From Verrucomicrobiota bacterium (GTDB lineage: Bacteria; Verrucomicrobiota; Verrucomicrobiia; Opitutales; Puniceicoccaceae), in contig JBCDMB010000010.1 of NCBI GenBank assembly GCA_038744685.1, positions 1 to 64,000 on the forward strand: 64,000 bases of DNA, given 5' to 3'. The position numbers were made by a program, and so were the translations under genes. Under the pieces are notes generated by a model, which was not told where the DNA came from, made no database searches, and saw only the letters and a program-made list of their open reading frames with translations. Numbering within the stretch: position 1 is the stretch's first letter; every line of letters starts with the position of its first letter. This document shows positions 45,610 through 55,339 of this stretch, in pieces.

Positions 45610-47474
45610 GCGTAGCGTTGCGGTATGGGACTTCGTGTCCCTACGAAGTAATTGTATGCGGAGCCGGCCACGCGGGCTGCGAGGCTGCGCTTGCGGCCGC
45701 AAGGCGCGGAGGAGACACCTTACTTTTGACCGGAAATCTGGATACAGTTGCTCAGATGAGTTGTAATCCAGCAATTGGTGGTCAGGCGAAGGGTCACATG
45801 GTTCGGGAAATCGATGCACTTGGTGGAGAAATGGCTGTGAATGCGGACACCACCGCAATCCAGTTTAAGCTTCTCAATTCATCGAAGGGACCTGCGGTAC
45901 GGGCTCCGCGGGCGCAATGCGATAAGAAGGCTTACCAGTTCAGGATGAAGCAAACCCTGGAGTGGCAGAGTAACTTGACCTGTTTTCAGGCGCTGGTGAC
46001 ATCGCTGATTTTTCGCAGCGGCCGGGTTGTGGGTGTAAGGACGAATCTAGGCGTTGAGTTTTACGGCCAATCAGTGGTCGTCACCACGGGAACGTTTTTG
46101 CGTGGGTTGATGCATATCGGTGAAAATCAAAACAAAGGTGGGCGACTGGGTGATTTCTCCGCAGAAGGATTATCCGGAAGCTTTGCGGAGGCGGGCATCG
46201 AACTGGATCGCTTTAAAACGGGAACTCCACCCAGAATCCTAGGCAACTCCTTGGACTTTTCTCGATTGAAGGAGCAGCCAGGTGATTCTGAACCCACGTT
46301 TTTTGCCTTTTATGATACGCGGTCCGACGCGGATTTGTTCCACGTGGAACAATCGGGCGAAACCCGTGCGGGATGGGTTCCTGGGTCGGAATCTGTTTCC
46401 TGCTGGATGACTGAGACGACCGCTGGGACGGAACAGTTGATCCGAGAGAATCTGCACAGGTCACCACTTTACGGTGGGGAAATTCAAGGCGTGGGCCCAA
46501 GATACTGCCCGAGCATCGAAGATAAAATTGTAAAGTTTGCAGACAAGGAGTCTCACCGGCTTTTTCTTGAACCTGAAGGCCTTCATACGAGCGAGTGGTA
46601 TGTAAACGGTCTCTCGACGAGTTTACCGTTCGACATTCAAGCCGAAATGCTTCGCACAATCCCTGGGATGGAATCCGTTGAGATGTTGCGACCTGCCTAT
46701 GCCGTAGAGTACGATTTTGCTCCACCTACCCAGCTTTACCCGAGTCTCGAATCCAAGAAGGTTGAACGTCTCTTTTTCGCGGGACAAATCAACGGAACCT
46801 CTGGATACGAAGAAGCAGCAGGGCAGGGGTTGATCGCAGGAGTGAACGCGATTGCAAGGGTGAGGGAAGAGGAACCCCTGGTCCTGGACCGCCAGCAGGC
46901 CTACATTGGAGTTCTTATTGATGACCTCGTGACGAAGGGGACCAATGAGCCATACCGTATGTTCACAAGCAGGGCAGAGTTTCGCCTCCTTCTCAACATG
47001 GACTCCGCTGAAATTCGTCTGGTGGATGCTGCAAAGCAGTACGGGTTGGTGCAATCAGACCGGCTTTCTCGCATGGAAGAGAAAAAGAAACGGGTTCTCG
47101 GCAACGTGGAGAGGTTTGAAAACGAGCGGGATGCTTTCGGAACCTGGGGAGATCGAATCCGTCGAGGTGCACAGATGGTAGAGTTTCCAGAGTCTCTCCA
47201 GTGGAGTTCTGCAGAAACCGCGGAATTGGATTATCGCATTCGATACCGGGGTTATCTGGAGCGAGAAGCAAGAGAAGTGGAGAAGTTTAGGAATCTCGAC
47301 TCGATAAAAATTCCAGAAAGTGTTGAATATCAACAAGTAAAAGGACTCAAAAAAGAAAGTGGACAGAAACTTCAAGCCGTCCGTCCAAGGACTCTCGGCC
47401 AAGCCCTTCGAATCAGTGGGGTGAGTCCGGCCGATGTTTCGATTCTACAAGTGTTTCTCAAGCGGAACCCATAG
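45606..47474 (+). CDS. mnmG: tRNA uridine-5-carboxymethylaminomethyl modification FAD enzyme
   Basis: A 622-residue flavoprotein, partner of MnmE. FAD-binding [21 protein letters not shown]-like opening, [23 protein letters not shown], and the C-terminal [19 protein letters not shown] region all match. Length is normal. It forms a heterotetramer with MnmE in the cytoplasm. The gene contains a perfect 18-bp parS-like palindrome. No rsmG or parAB follows, unlike the common gidA-gidB-parAB order. Confidence 0.97.
   Translation: MSVALRYGTSCPYEVIVCGAGHAGCEAALAAARRGGDTLLLTGNLDTVAQMSCNPAIGGQAKGHMVREIDALGGEMAVNADTTAIQFKLLNSSKGPAVRAPRAQCDKKAYQFRMKQTLEWQSNLTCFQALVTSLIFRSGRVVGVRTNLGVEFYGQSVVVTTGTFLRGLMHIGENQNKGGRLGDFSAEGLSGSFAEAGIELDRFKTGTPPRILGNSLDFSRLKEQPGDSEPTFFAFYDTRSDADLFHVEQSGETRAGWVPGSESVSCWMTETTAGTEQLIRENLHRSPLYGGEIQGVGPRYCPSIEDKIVKFADKESHRLFLEPEGLHTSEWYVNGLSTSLPFDIQAEMLRTIPGMESVEMLRPAYAVEYDFAPPTQLYPSLESKKVERLFFAGQINGTSGYEEAAGQGLIAGVNAIARVREEEPLVLDRQQAYIGVLIDDLVTKGTNEPYRMFTSRAEFRLLLNMDSAEIRLVDAAKQYGLVQSDRLSRMEEKKKRVLGNVERFENERDAFGTWGDRIRRGAQMVEFPESLQWSSAETAELDYRIRYRGYLEREAREVEKFRNLDSIKIPESVEYQQVKGLKKESGQKLQAVRPRTLGQALRISGVSPADVSILQVFLKRNP
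46335..46352. other. parS: parS centromere-like palindrome within mnmG
   Basis: TTGTTCCACGTGGAACAA is an uninterrupted 18-bp palindrome whose inner 16 bases equal the chromosomal ParB site known from Pseudomonas and many other bacteria (consensus TGTTNCACGTGNAACA). It lies in frame and encodes FHVEQ. A perfect palindrome of this exact sequence is very unlikely by chance in 64 kb. Confidence 0.8.
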
Positions 47475-47492
47475 TTTCTGGATTGTGACAAT

Positions 47493-47519
47493 CAAGCAGG
47501 CGTATGCACTTGCTTTTTT
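47493..47519 (+). terminator. possible rho-independent terminator after mnmG
   Basis: AAGCA (47494-47498) pairs with TGCTT (47511-47515), with a possible inner GC/GC pairing, and is followed by a run of T's to 47519. The stem is short, so termination is only plausible. It lies 20 bp after the mnmG stop and before the response-regulator gene. Confidence 0.35.
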
Positions 47520-47558
47520 CTTTGGTCAGAGCTTTCACTGGGGGAGACTTGGGTCCCT

Positions 47559-48275
47559 ATGAGTGTAGAAGTGCCTGCAAAGATTTTGGTGGTCGATGAT
47601 GAAACCGACGCGACCGATTTGCTGTCTTATCAGCTTGAGAGTGCAGGTTTCACCCCGAAAATCACAAACCAGTCGGAAAAGGCCATTTCACTGGCCAGAG
47701 AATTCTGTCCTGACCTCATTCTCCTCGATGTGATGATGCCGGGACTGAGTGGTCTGCAAATTTCTCATGCCCTGAAGGCAGATGAGGCTCTCTCCCGTAT
47801 TCCGGTGATCCTCTTGACTGCGAGGGGTGAACCTGAGGACCGAATCAAGGGTCTTGAAACAGGGGTGGATGACTACTTGGCCAAACCTTTCGACTCTAGA
47901 GAATTGATTCTCCGAATCCGTGCGGTCTTGAAAAGGGCAGGGGAAGCAAAATCTGCCAATTCGAGGGAGGTAAGGCTTGGTAAACTATTGGCAGACAAAG
48001 ATTTAAATCAGGTTGTAGTCGATGGAGAGATCGTGATGTTGACTCTTACGGAGTTTAAGTTGCTACAGCTCTTGATGGAAAACCCACAGGAGGTGTTTTC
48101 CAGAGAAGTTCTTCTCTCGAAGGTGTGGAATTACGAAAGCGACACGGAAACCCGGACGGTTGACACTCATGTCAGGCGTTTACGGGAGAAGCTGGGGGTT
48201 TATGCAGGAATGATCGAGACAGTCCGGGGGATAGGGTATCGAATGGTCGATATCAATCTGTCTGTCGAACAGTAA
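47559..48275 (+). CDS. OmpR/PhoB-family response regulator
   Basis: A 238-residue regulator. The receiver domain has acidic pocket DDE, phospho-acceptor D in PDLILLDVMMPG (about residue 58), T in ILLTARG and K in YLAKPFDSRELILR. A winged-helix domain (LTLTEFKLLQLLMENPQEVFSREVLLSKVWNYESDTETRTVDTHVRRLREKL) follows. Pairing with the downstream PhoR-like kinase suggests phosphate-starvation control, but no pst/phoU genes are nearby, so the signal is not proven. Confidence 0.9.
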   Translation: MSVEVPAKILVVDDETDATDLLSYQLESAGFTPKITNQSEKAISLAREFCPDLILLDVMMPGLSGLQISHALKADEALSRIPVILLTARGEPEDRIKGLETGVDDYLAKPFDSRELILRIRAVLKRAGEAKSANSREVRLGKLLADKDLNQVVVDGEIVMLTLTEFKLLQLLMENPQEVFSREVLLSKVWNYESDTETRTVDTHVRRLREKLGVYAGMIETVRGIGYRMVDINLSVEQ

Positions 48276-48296
48276 TTCCATTCCAGGAGACTCCCA

Positions 48297-49589
48297 TTGT
48301 TAACGACGGTTCTAATCGCTGCGATTGTCCTGCTTGTTTGGTTCTACGAGCGGCGCTGGCGTAGGATTAGGCGCATCATCCGGGAGCTGGGCGATTCTAT
48401 TGATGCGGATCGAGAGCTTCTAATGGACGGAGAAAAAACGCTTTCACGAAAGTCAGGTCTTAGCCAGCTAATGACAACTATCGGGGTAAAGATGGAGGAG
48501 CGAATGCGCCTGCAGGAACAAAGCACGTCCCAGATGGAACAGATCGATACGACTTTCCGCAACATGCGTGAAGGGGCGGTCGTAATTGACGGAGAGAATC
48601 GAATTTTGGTCTCTAACCGGTCGGCGGACCGCCTTTTGAATGAGGGGCTTCCCATGGTAGGTAGAAGGGTCGAACGTTTTGTTCACCACCCCTCATTTCT
48701 TGATCTCGTCAGAGAGGTGGGGGAGGAGAACAAATATGGGTATCGCCAGATTGAAGTCGATCTCATGGGCAGAACGGCATGGCTGGAGATATCGGGAGCC
48801 TCGCTCGACTCTGGAAGTGGAGAAGGTCTAAGCCTTTACTTAATCAATGACATCACCCGACTGAAGAAACTGGAGGCGATCCGCAGGGACTTTGCAGCGA
48901 ATGTTTCTCACGAACTTCGAACACCGATTACGATAATCAAGGGATTTGCGGAAACGTTGTACGAAGATGGAGCTTCGTTAAGCGAAACTCAAAAGACATC
49001 ATTTGTAGAAAAGATTCACCGGAACACCGAACGACTCCACAGGCTGGTCGAAGATCTTTTGAGCCTTTCCCGCCTCGAGTCACGGACCTTGGAGTTGAAT
49101 AAGGAACGGGTCGATTTAGTGTCTGAGGTTCGCACCTTCACGGAAGAGTTCAGAAAGCCGAAGAGTGCCACGGCTGATCTTAAACTAGATTGCCCGTCAG
49201 ACCCGGTTTGGGTCGAACTGGACCGGACCTACCTAAACCGCGTTTTGAGTAATCTTGTGGAAAACGCTTTTAAGCACGGCATTTCGTGTAGCTTCGTGGA
49301 GATTGGTATCGAAGAAGACGTTGATCGAGGAGTAGTTGAAGTGACTGTGACGGATGATGGGGTAGGGGTGCCAGAACGGGCGCGGGATCGAATCTTCCAA
49401 CGCTTCTATCGGTTGGACAAGGGCCGGTCTACTCGAACTGGCGGAACTGGACTTGGGTTGAGCATAGTTCGCCATGCTCTTTTGGCTCATGGTGGTAACG
49501 TGCGGGTAATGCCGGTTCTCCCCCATGGGACGAGGTTTATTTGCGTTTTTCCTAAAACAACCCGGTCTCCGGAGGAAATTGTTGAGTGA
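48297..49589 (+). CDS. PhoR-like sensor histidine kinase
   Basis: A 430-residue kinase with a single N-terminal membrane helix (residues 2-15) and no periplasmic domain. A PAS domain (FRNMREGAVVIDGENRILVSNRSADRLL), then HisKA with phospho-His in FAANVSHELRTPITIIKGF, and HATPase_c with N, G1 and G2 boxes (NLVENAFKH, DDGVGVP, GGTGLGLSIV). Start is a TTG at 48297 preceded by CCAGGAG. Its 3' end overlaps trmB by about 8 bp. It acts on the adjacent response regulator. Confidence 0.9.
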   Translation: MLTTVLIAAIVLLVWFYERRWRRIRRIIRELGDSIDADRELLMDGEKTLSRKSGLSQLMTTIGVKMEERMRLQEQSTSQMEQIDTTFRNMREGAVVIDGENRILVSNRSADRLLNEGLPMVGRRVERFVHHPSFLDLVREVGEENKYGYRQIEVDLMGRTAWLEISGASLDSGSGEGLSLYLINDITRLKKLEAIRRDFAANVSHELRTPITIIKGFAETLYEDGASLSETQKTSFVEKIHRNTERLHRLVEDLLSLSRLESRTLELNKERVDLVSEVRTFTEEFRKPKSATADLKLDCPSDPVWVELDRTYLNRVLSNLVENAFKHGISCSFVEIGIEEDVDRGVVEVTVTDDGVGVPERARDRIFQRFYRLDKGRSTRTGGTGLGLSIVRHALLAHGGNVRVMPVLPHGTRFICVFPKTTRSPEEIVE

Positions 49590-50181
49590 CTCCGGGAGAG
49601 CGCTGGCAGAGGCCAAACGAACGGCAAGGCTGTCAGAATTGAAGTGCACCCTTGAGGGATTTCTTTCGGAGGAAAAGCGGAGGGTGATTTTGGAATTGGG
49701 TTGTGGGCACGGTCATTGGCTTACCTCCCTGGCTGGGCTCCGCCCCAATGAATTGATGGTCGGTGTGGATTTGATCTCGCGTCGCATTCGGCTCGCGAGG
49801 GAAAAGCAGGAAAAGCGTGGTTTGGAAAATGTCCTTTTTCTGAAGGCAGAGGGAACGGAAATATTAGAGGCGTGGCCCAAGCAAAATCCGGTGGCTCAGG
49901 TTTTCCTTCTGCACCCCGATCCTTGGCCAAAGAAGAGGCATGCGAAAAACAGGATGACCGGAGAGAAATTTCTCACCCGGATCGCTCGGGTAATGGGGGA
50001 AGGGGGAGAGATTTATTTTCGAACAGACGATCCCGAATTCTTTTCCTGGAGCAAGGATTCGTTCGCAAACCACCCAGACTGGCGCCTTGTAGATCTACCG
50101 TGGCCTCACGAAGCTGGAAGCTACTTCAAAGACTTGCTGGGAGTCCACGGTGCTCTAACGGCTACGCGGACGATGAGTTAA
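49582..50181 (+). CDS. trmB: tRNA (guanine-N7)-methyltransferase
   Basis: About 199 residues. SAM motif ILELGCGHGHWL, VGVDLISRRIRLAREK, and the TrmB signature FLLHPDPWPKKRHAKNRM with RIARVMGEGGEIYFRTDDPEFF are diagnostic. It methylates G46 of tRNA. The start is uncertain: I use TTG 49582, which has GGAGG six bases before it inside the end of the kinase gene; TTG 49579 or an upstream ATG (49525) are alternatives. The 3' end overlaps the convergent PBP2 gene by 27 bp. Confidence 0.9.
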   Translation: MSDSGRALAEAKRTARLSELKCTLEGFLSEEKRRVILELGCGHGHWLTSLAGLRPNELMVGVDLISRRIRLAREKQEKRGLENVLFLKAEGTEILEAWPKQNPVAQVFLLHPDPWPKKRHAKNRMTGEKFLTRIARVMGEGGEIYFRTDDPEFFSWSKDSFANHPDWRLVDLPWPHEAGSYFKDLLGVHGALTATRTMS

Positions 50182-52134
50182 ATCGACTAGAGTATTTGGA
50201 AGGGAGTTTTTCCACGCGGAGAAAATACCGCGGGCAACAGGTGCGGCGGTAGTTCCACCCTGAAACTGATCTTCCTCGGTGACCCCTTCGATTACAATCG
50301 CGACTGCGATCTGCGGATTCTCGGTCGGAGCAAAACCGATAAACCACGCGAGCGTGAGTGGTTTACCTCCGGGATAGACTTGGGCTGTGCCTGTTTTTCC
50401 GGCAACTGATAGATCGGTGAACTGAGTACGTCTGGCGGTCCCTTGTTCCACCGCCTGCACCATTCCTTGGACAATGGACTCATACTCAAGAGGGGCTATG
50501 GGAAGTGGTTCGAGGTCTTTTTGGGTCGAGTGGTTCGCTTGCAAAAGCGTTGGCTGAAGGCCGGTAGACCCATTTGCCAGACTGGCGGCGACCAAAGCCA
50601 TTTGTAGAGGTGTGACCCGAAGAAAACCTTGTCCGATCGAGATGTTGGCGGTGTCTCCGGGAAACCACGAAGAACCTTGAGTGTCTCTTTTCCACTGTTT
50701 GGTCGGCACGATCATCCGTGAGGTTTCGTGCGGAAGTTCGATGCCGGTTCTTTGTCCCAACCCGAAACGCGTGGCCGTTTCTGAAATCCAATCGATCCCA
50801 GCGCGTAATCCGACCTGATAAAAGAAGACGTTGGAACTTCCCGCAATCGCCCGCGGCAGTGCAATTTCTCCAAAACCGGGCGGAGTGTGTTCCGGAAAAC
50901 TGCGGTTGCCAACCTGGTGTGATGGGCCGCAAAGGATGATTTCGTCAGGTTCCAGAACGCCTCGGTGAAAAGCGGCTACTGCTGTGAGAGGTTTAAAGGT
51001 TGATCCTGGAGGATAGAGACCTTGAATCGCGCGATTCAGCCAGCCTCCGGCGAGGTCGATCTCCCGATAAACCTTCCGGGATATGTAGGGAGTAAGATCA
51101 TTGAGATCGTAGGTTGGACTGCTGGCCATCGCAAGAATCTCGCCGGTTCGGGGATTCAGCGCGACAGCAGCACCCACCTTACCCTCAAGACCACGCTCCG
51201 CCGCCTGTTGAATCGCAACATCGATACTCAGCCTCAGATCCTCTCCCTTTTCCGGTGGATCGATTGAAAGTCTTTCGTACTGGAAACCTTGTGGATCCAC
51301 CCGCCAAATTTCGTTTCCGTTTTTACCATCAAGGAGAGCGTCAAATGACTTTTCTACTCCCGCTTGGCCGACCTTTCCGTAGTGGCTAAAGGTCATTAGT
51401 TTGACACTGTCGCTCAAGTCTTCCTCGGCGAGGCTTTCTTCCTGATTGACGACATAGCCGAGCACGTGAGCCGCTAAGGAACCGAACGGGTAGTAGCGGG
51501 AGCTTTGGGTCCAAACTTGAATCGGCGAGTTGGGTGCCAACTGATCGACAAGCAATGCGTACTCCTCCTCGGATAAATCGGGGAGCAGTTTTAGAGGAAG
51601 CAGGATGCGATTGTTGAAATGGCTCTGCAGCTCTCGGAGAGAAATCTCGTCGGTGCGCCCGAGGATGCGGTTGATTTCATCCAAGTGGCGTTGAACTACG
51701 GCAAGGCGAGCGCCCCAAACTAAATCGTTGTTCGAAATATCCACCTCTTGTCCAGTCTCAGCCTCCTGTCGCCGGACCTCATTGATCTGGGCCAGGTATT
51801 CTTCTCGGAACTCTTGCCGCAGTGCATTGAGGAAGACAGCGGCAGAAAAGCGGGCTCGGTTTCCGACCAACAATTGGCCGTTTCGATCAAGAATACTACC
51901 ACGGGGTCCCGGTAAGAGGATCTGCCGCATGTTTTGCTGCTTTTCGCGTGCAAGATGCTCTTCATTTCTGATCACCTGTTCGATGAAGAGCTGGGCTGCA
52001 AGAAGGCAAAAACCCAAGAAAGTAAGGACGAAGAAGGGAATCATTCGTCGATTCCGCCGGGTTTGAAAATCGAAGAGTTTCGGTTTGCCGGGCGGCGGAA
52101 CGGGCTTCTCAGTTTTTTTCTTAATGGTTCCCAT
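50155..52134 (-). CDS. mrdA: penicillin-binding protein 2 (elongasome transpeptidase)
   Basis: A 659-residue class B PBP. One N-terminal helix (about residues 32-50) follows a cytoplasmic tail. The N-terminal non-penicillin-binding domain contains RGSILDRNGQLLV. Active-site motifs are S378-TFK (PPGSTFKPL), SSN at 433-435 and KTG in VAGKTGTAQVYPG near residue 590. It crosslinks peptidoglycan during rod elongation with RodA and MreBCD. It is downstream of mreD, 2 bp apart, in the order mreB-mreC-mreD-pbp2. rodA is not seen. Confidence 0.95.
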   Translation of the reverse strand: MGTIKKKTEKPVPPPGKPKLFDFQTRRNRRMIPFFVLTFLGFCLLAAQLFIEQVIRNEEHLAREKQQNMRQILLPGPRGSILDRNGQLLVGNRARFSAAVFLNALRQEFREEYLAQINEVRRQEAETGQEVDISNNDLVWGARLAVVQRHLDEINRILGRTDEISLRELQSHFNNRILLPLKLLPDLSEEEYALLVDQLAPNSPIQVWTQSSRYYPFGSLAAHVLGYVVNQEESLAEEDLSDSVKLMTFSHYGKVGQAGVEKSFDALLDGKNGNEIWRVDPQGFQYERLSIDPPEKGEDLRLSIDVAIQQAAERGLEGKVGAAVALNPRTGEILAMASSPTYDLNDLTPYISRKVYREIDLAGGWLNRAIQGLYPPGSTFKPLTAVAAFHRGVLEPDEIILCGPSHQVGNRSFPEHTPPGFGEIALPRAIAGSSNVFFYQVGLRAGIDWISETATRFGLGQRTGIELPHETSRMIVPTKQWKRDTQGSSWFPGDTANISIGQGFLRVTPLQMALVAASLANGSTGLQPTLLQANHSTQKDLEPLPIAPLEYESIVQGMVQAVEQGTARRTQFTDLSVAGKTGTAQVYPGGKPLTLAWFIGFAPTENPQIAVAIVIEGVTEEDQFQGGTTAAPVARGIFSAWKNSLPNTLVDLTHRPRSR

Positions 52135-52136
52135 GG

Positions 52137-52658
52137 TCAGGAGAGCTCTTCGGGTGTCGGTTGAGCGCCTACCAGTGAAACAGAAACTTCCTGGAGATCA
52201 AAGATCCAATAAGCAAGAAGCACGACAACGGCCTCAGAAAGCAGGAGCTCTATCGCGCAACGGGAAGCGTAGGAAAAGAAAGCCGCGCTGGGGAGGAACC
52301 AGACTGAAACAACAAGGAGAAGAATAAAGTTCGTTCCGAGAGAAACCACGGCAAGATGGAAGGTTCGGCGCGACCGGAATCGATTCCGTTGCAGGTAGAG
52401 TCCAGCATAGAGAAATCCAAGGACGAAAAGGTAGAGTCCAAATGGAGCAGGGGTGATGGCATCCCAAAGTGCTCCAGTAAGCAAAACCACCGGAAATCCT
52501 GTGTTCAAAGGCATTCGTAGCGCGGGATAAACTACGAAGATTCCTCCAACCGTGATGTAGAGGGAGTAGGAGGCGATAAACGAGTTCAGCTCAAGAATGA
52601 TGAATAGAACGAGACCGTTTGCCAGAAACGCGACCAGAGCCTGTCGGAACAGCTTCAT
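52137..52658 (-). CDS. mreD: MreD-like rod-shape membrane protein
   Basis: About 173 residues with five or six hydrophobic helices. MreD proteins diverge fast, so the assignment rests on size, topology, the ITPAPFGLYLFVLGFLYAGLYLQRNRF segment and position between mreC and pbp2. The ATG at 52658 is used; a longer frame to 52847 would overlap mreC by 180 bp and adds soluble sequence. Confidence 0.85.
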   Translation of the reverse strand: MKLFRQALVAFLANGLVLFIILELNSFIASYSLYITVGGIFVVYPALRMPLNTGFPVVLLTGALWDAITPAPFGLYLFVLGFLYAGLYLQRNRFRSRRTFHLAVVSLGTNFILLLVVSVWFLPSAAFFSYASRCAIELLLSEAVVVLLAYWIFDLQEVSVSLVGAQPTPEELS

Positions 52659-52671
52659 ACTTCGGTCGCCC

Positions 52672-53541
52672 TCATGGATTCGTGGGTAATTCGTAGGAAA
52701 AAACTTCCTCAGTGGCTTCGCCTGCCGGAAGCAGAACGGATACCTCATGGAGATCCAGAAGGGCTGGTTCCAATTGCACGATCCCCTGCTGAAAAAGACC
52801 CGAACTGTCCGTCTCCATGAAGCGTACTTCGCCAATGTGAAGACCATCGGGAAAGACGCCTCCCAATCGGGACGACACGAGGATTAGAGGGTCTTCCGGA
52901 GATGCAAATAGATCCGAGGGAACGTCCCGGACTGAGCCCTTCGGATTCTGAAGAGAGGGAACAATGGCCCCCTCGTACCGCAACGGGCGGGTGTCACCTG
53001 CAAAATGGGCGGCCATCCGAAACGTTCGGCTACTGATCAGCTCTACGGTTGAAGTATAGGCGTGGACCGATCGCACCCGGCCAACTACACCGCCGGAAAA
53101 AACGACACCAGCGCCCTCGGTAATACCAGCATCACGCCCTTTACGGATGATAATGGTTTGCCACCAGTTGCTAAGGTCACGGCGAACAACCTGTGCGGTC
53201 TCGAGGCGAAAATCGGATGGAGCAGGAATGTCGAGAAGTTGACGAAGCCGTAGATTGTAACTGCGAAGAGACTCATTTTCTCCTGCCTGCACCCGATAAA
53301 GCGCATTGAGGCGAGCCAGCTCCCTCCCGGTTTCGATTAAGTCTCTCTTGGATCGAGTGCGGATCGACCAATAGGCACCGAGGTCTTCCAGGTGAGACGA
53401 AAGAACCGCGGATGGCGCCTGAAACTCGTAGAGAGCATTCTCTCCAAAACGCTTGAGAGTGGGCGGTAAAAGCAGCCAAAGGAGAAATAAAATCCCAAGG
53501 ATAACGAACGGTCTTCCGGCTTGAGAGCGTAAACGGAGCAA
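52672..53541 (-). CDS. mreC: MreC rod-shape-determining protein
   Basis: A 289-residue bitopic protein. An N-terminal helix (FVILGILFLLWLLLPPTL), a coiled coil (TRSKRDLIETGRELARLNALYRVQAGENESLRSYNLRLRQLL) and a beta-domain with VVRRDLSNWWQTIIIRKGRDAGI and GVVGRVRSVHAYTSTVELISS match MreC. It organises PBP2 and the cytoskeleton at the membrane. The start is a TTG at 53541 with GGAG about nine bases upstream. It lies 29 bp after mreB. Confidence 0.92.
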   Translation of the reverse strand: MLRLRSQAGRPFVILGILFLLWLLLPPTLKRFGENALYEFQAPSAVLSSHLEDLGAYWSIRTRSKRDLIETGRELARLNALYRVQAGENESLRSYNLRLRQLLDIPAPSDFRLETAQVVRRDLSNWWQTIIIRKGRDAGITEGAGVVFSGGVVGRVRSVHAYTSTVELISSRTFRMAAHFAGDTRPLRYEGAIVPSLQNPKGSVRDVPSDLFASPEDPLILVSSRLGGVFPDGLHIGEVRFMETDSSGLFQQGIVQLEPALLDLHEVSVLLPAGEATEEVFSYELPTNP

Positions 53542-53570
53542 GGTGACAGTCTCCGGGGCGGCCTGTTGGC

Positions 53571-54593
53571 TCAGTCTTTGCGGTGTATCGCGATTTCCTT
53601 AATGAGCGATTCCAGCTCTTCCAGGACCTTTCCAGTTCCCATCGCCACAGCACTGAGCGGGTCCTCGGCCGCAAAGACGGGAAGCCCGGTTCCGTCGCTA
53701 AGCATCTGGTCGAGGCCACGGATGAGTGCGCCTCCACCCGCAAGGACGAAACCACGATCCACCAAATCCGCAGAGAGTTCAGGGGGGCACCGTTCAAGTG
53801 CGTTCCGGACCAGATCCAGGATAGCGCCGATAGTGTCCGAGAGGGCTTCTCTAATTTCCTGCGAGGAAATGTGGATGGTCTTCGGAAGTCCAGCTACGGA
53901 ATCCCGGCCTTTCACCTCCATCGTTAACTCCTTCTCCAGAGGGAACGCGGAGCCAACTTTGAGTTTAATTTCCTCGGCGGTGCGTTCTCCGATCGTGAGA
54001 TTGTAGGCGCGTTTCATGTAATTGATAATCGCACTGTCAAACTCGTCGCCGCCGACGCGAACACTCTTTGTGTAAACCACTCCCGCCAGAGAAATGAGTG
54101 CTACTTCGGTTGTCCCTCCACCGATGTCGACAATCATGTTCGCGGTAGGTTCTTGGATGGGTAAACCGACTCCAATCGCTGCTGCCATCGGTTCTTCGAT
54201 AAGAATAACATCACGAGCACCGGCATTGATGGCAGACTCTTTCACAGCACGTCGTTCCACTTCGGTAATACCTGATGGAACCGCGACGACCACCCTTGGA
54301 GGAACAAAACGAACGCCTTTCTGCACTTCGCGAATGAAGTGTCGCAGCATGGCTTCGGTGATCTCGAAGTCGGCAATGACCCCATCTTTCATGGGGCGTA
54401 AAGCAGTGATCGTTCCGGGGGTCCGCCCCAACATTCTCTTGGCCTTTTCCCCTACCGCACAGACTTTCCGCGACGCTGAATACACTGCGACTACGGAGGG
54501 TTCCCGAAGAACAATGCCTTTGTCCTTTGCAAAAACCAAACTGTTGGCGGTTCCTAGGTCGATGCCAATGTCGTTGGAGAGAAGTCCAAACAC
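53571..54593 (-). CDS. mreB: MreB actin-like cytoskeletal protein
   Basis: A 340-residue bacterial actin. N-terminal [15 protein letters not shown] (phosphate-1), [18 protein letters not shown]-like phosphate-2 and [14 protein letters not shown] (adenosine) motifs are intact, as are [17 protein letters not shown] and RVGGDEFD. It directs cell-wall elongation. GTG start at 54593 gives the conserved [14 protein letters not shown] opening. First gene of the mreBCD-pbp2 unit and divergent from the PEGA lipoprotein gene. The long plus-strand frame from 54094 is its shadow. Confidence 0.97.
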   Translation of the reverse strand: MFGLLSNDIGIDLGTANSLVFAKDKGIVLREPSVVAVYSASRKVCAVGEKAKRMLGRTPGTITALRPMKDGVIADFEITEAMLRHFIREVQKGVRFVPPRVVVAVPSGITEVERRAVKESAINAGARDVILIEEPMAAAIGVGLPIQEPTANMIVDIGGGTTEVALISLAGVVYTKSVRVGGDEFDSAIINYMKRAYNLTIGERTAEEIKLKVGSAFPLEKELTMEVKGRDSVAGLPKTIHISSQEIREALSDTIGAILDLVRNALERCPPELSADLVDRGFVLAGGGALIRGLDQMLSDGTGLPVFAAEDPLSAVAMGTGKVLEELESLIKEIAIHRKD

Positions 54594-54714
54594 GAGTGAG
54601 AGTGATCGAAAATTGAAAAAGCTGACCGAAAGACCTGGCCGCGGAATGATTAAACTGTGGAAAAGAGCGAAAAATGTTGTCGCTCAACCCTTTGTTTTGA
54701 ATGTTGCTCGTCCC

Positions 54715-55254
54715 ATGTCAATTCGTTTCAAGGTGCGTTTGCCTCTTTATCGGTGGCTCCTACGGGGTGTAGCAGTTTCGTTGGTGGCTGTTTTGCTTGG
54801 TGGTTGCGGCACCGTTTCACGGCAAACAATCGACATCGAGACGGCCCCTGAAGGTGCTTTTGTTTACGTGAACGGGAAGTTCATTGGTAACTCTCCAGTG
54901 GACGTTCGCTTGAATCGGCAGGTGCCGCATCGGGTTGAGCTCCGGAAAGCTGGGTTTGTCACCGAAGAGGTGATGCTTTACCCATCTTTCACCGATGGCG
55001 AGGAGCCAACGGTTGTTTTTGGACCTTTACGCACGGCTGGTTACTACCGGGAGCTGAGCCCAAATCCGGTGTCGACTGAACTCGTTTATCAAGGTCTTGC
55101 GGAACGGGAAGAGACCCTTGGCGAGGGCGAAGCAGCCGCGGTGCTGGAGAGAATTGCAGCGGAGGTGGAGGCTGGAGAGCTCTCTGCGGAGGATGCCGAA
55201 ATAGCGGCACAGCAGGTGATGAATCGATTGCCTACCGCCGATCAGACAGAGTAG
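54715..55254 (+). CDS. PEGA-domain lipoprotein
   Basis: A 179-residue protein with a lipoprotein signal (AVSLVAVLLGGCGTVS; Cys near 35) and a PEGA domain (IETAPEGAFVYVNGKFIGNSPVDVRL, then VELRKAGFVTEEV), a surface or periplasmic binding fold. The rest is acidic and helical (EAAAVLERIAAEVEAGELSAEDAEIAAQQ). The ATG at 54715 is used because the signal peptide starts there. A small hairpin (GAGCGA...TCGCTC) lies at 54665-54685 in the divergent gap with mreB. Confidence 0.8.
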   Translation: MSIRFKVRLPLYRWLLRGVAVSLVAVLLGGCGTVSRQTIDIETAPEGAFVYVNGKFIGNSPVDVRLNRQVPHRVELRKAGFVTEEVMLYPSFTDGEEPTVVFGPLRTAGYYRELSPNPVSTELVYQGLAEREETLGEGEAAAVLERIAAEVEAGELSAEDAEIAAQQVMNRLPTADQTE

Positions 55255-55266
55255 TCAGCGGGTTTT

Positions 55267-55339
55267 AGAGAAGAACCTTCACAGTTCGAAAGACCTGTTG
55301 ATACTGGTCTCTGCTTCTGTGAAGGAGTGCCGCTTCTCT
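55267..55339 (+). other. extended stem-loop after the PEGA gene (terminator or structured RNA)
   Basis: Three nested stems: AGAGAAG/CTTCTCT (outer), CCTTCACAG (55276-55284)/CTGTGAAGG (55317-55325; 9 bp, perfect) and AGACC/GGTCT around a 10-base loop. No T-run follows. Further small hairpins (CTCTTTGGAAAGAG; CACC...GGTG) continue toward rnpB. This may end the PEGA transcript or be an independent structured RNA. Confidence 0.5.

Noticed and set aside
54094-54714. Long plus-strand frame opposite mreB continuing into the PEGA gene
   Set aside because: It is the antisense shadow of mreB. The PEGA protein's signal peptide begins at ATG 54715.
55276-55300. tRNA-like GTTCGAA T-loop after the PEGA gene
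   Set aside because: No acceptor, D or anticodon stems can be formed around it; the bases belong to the nested hairpin.
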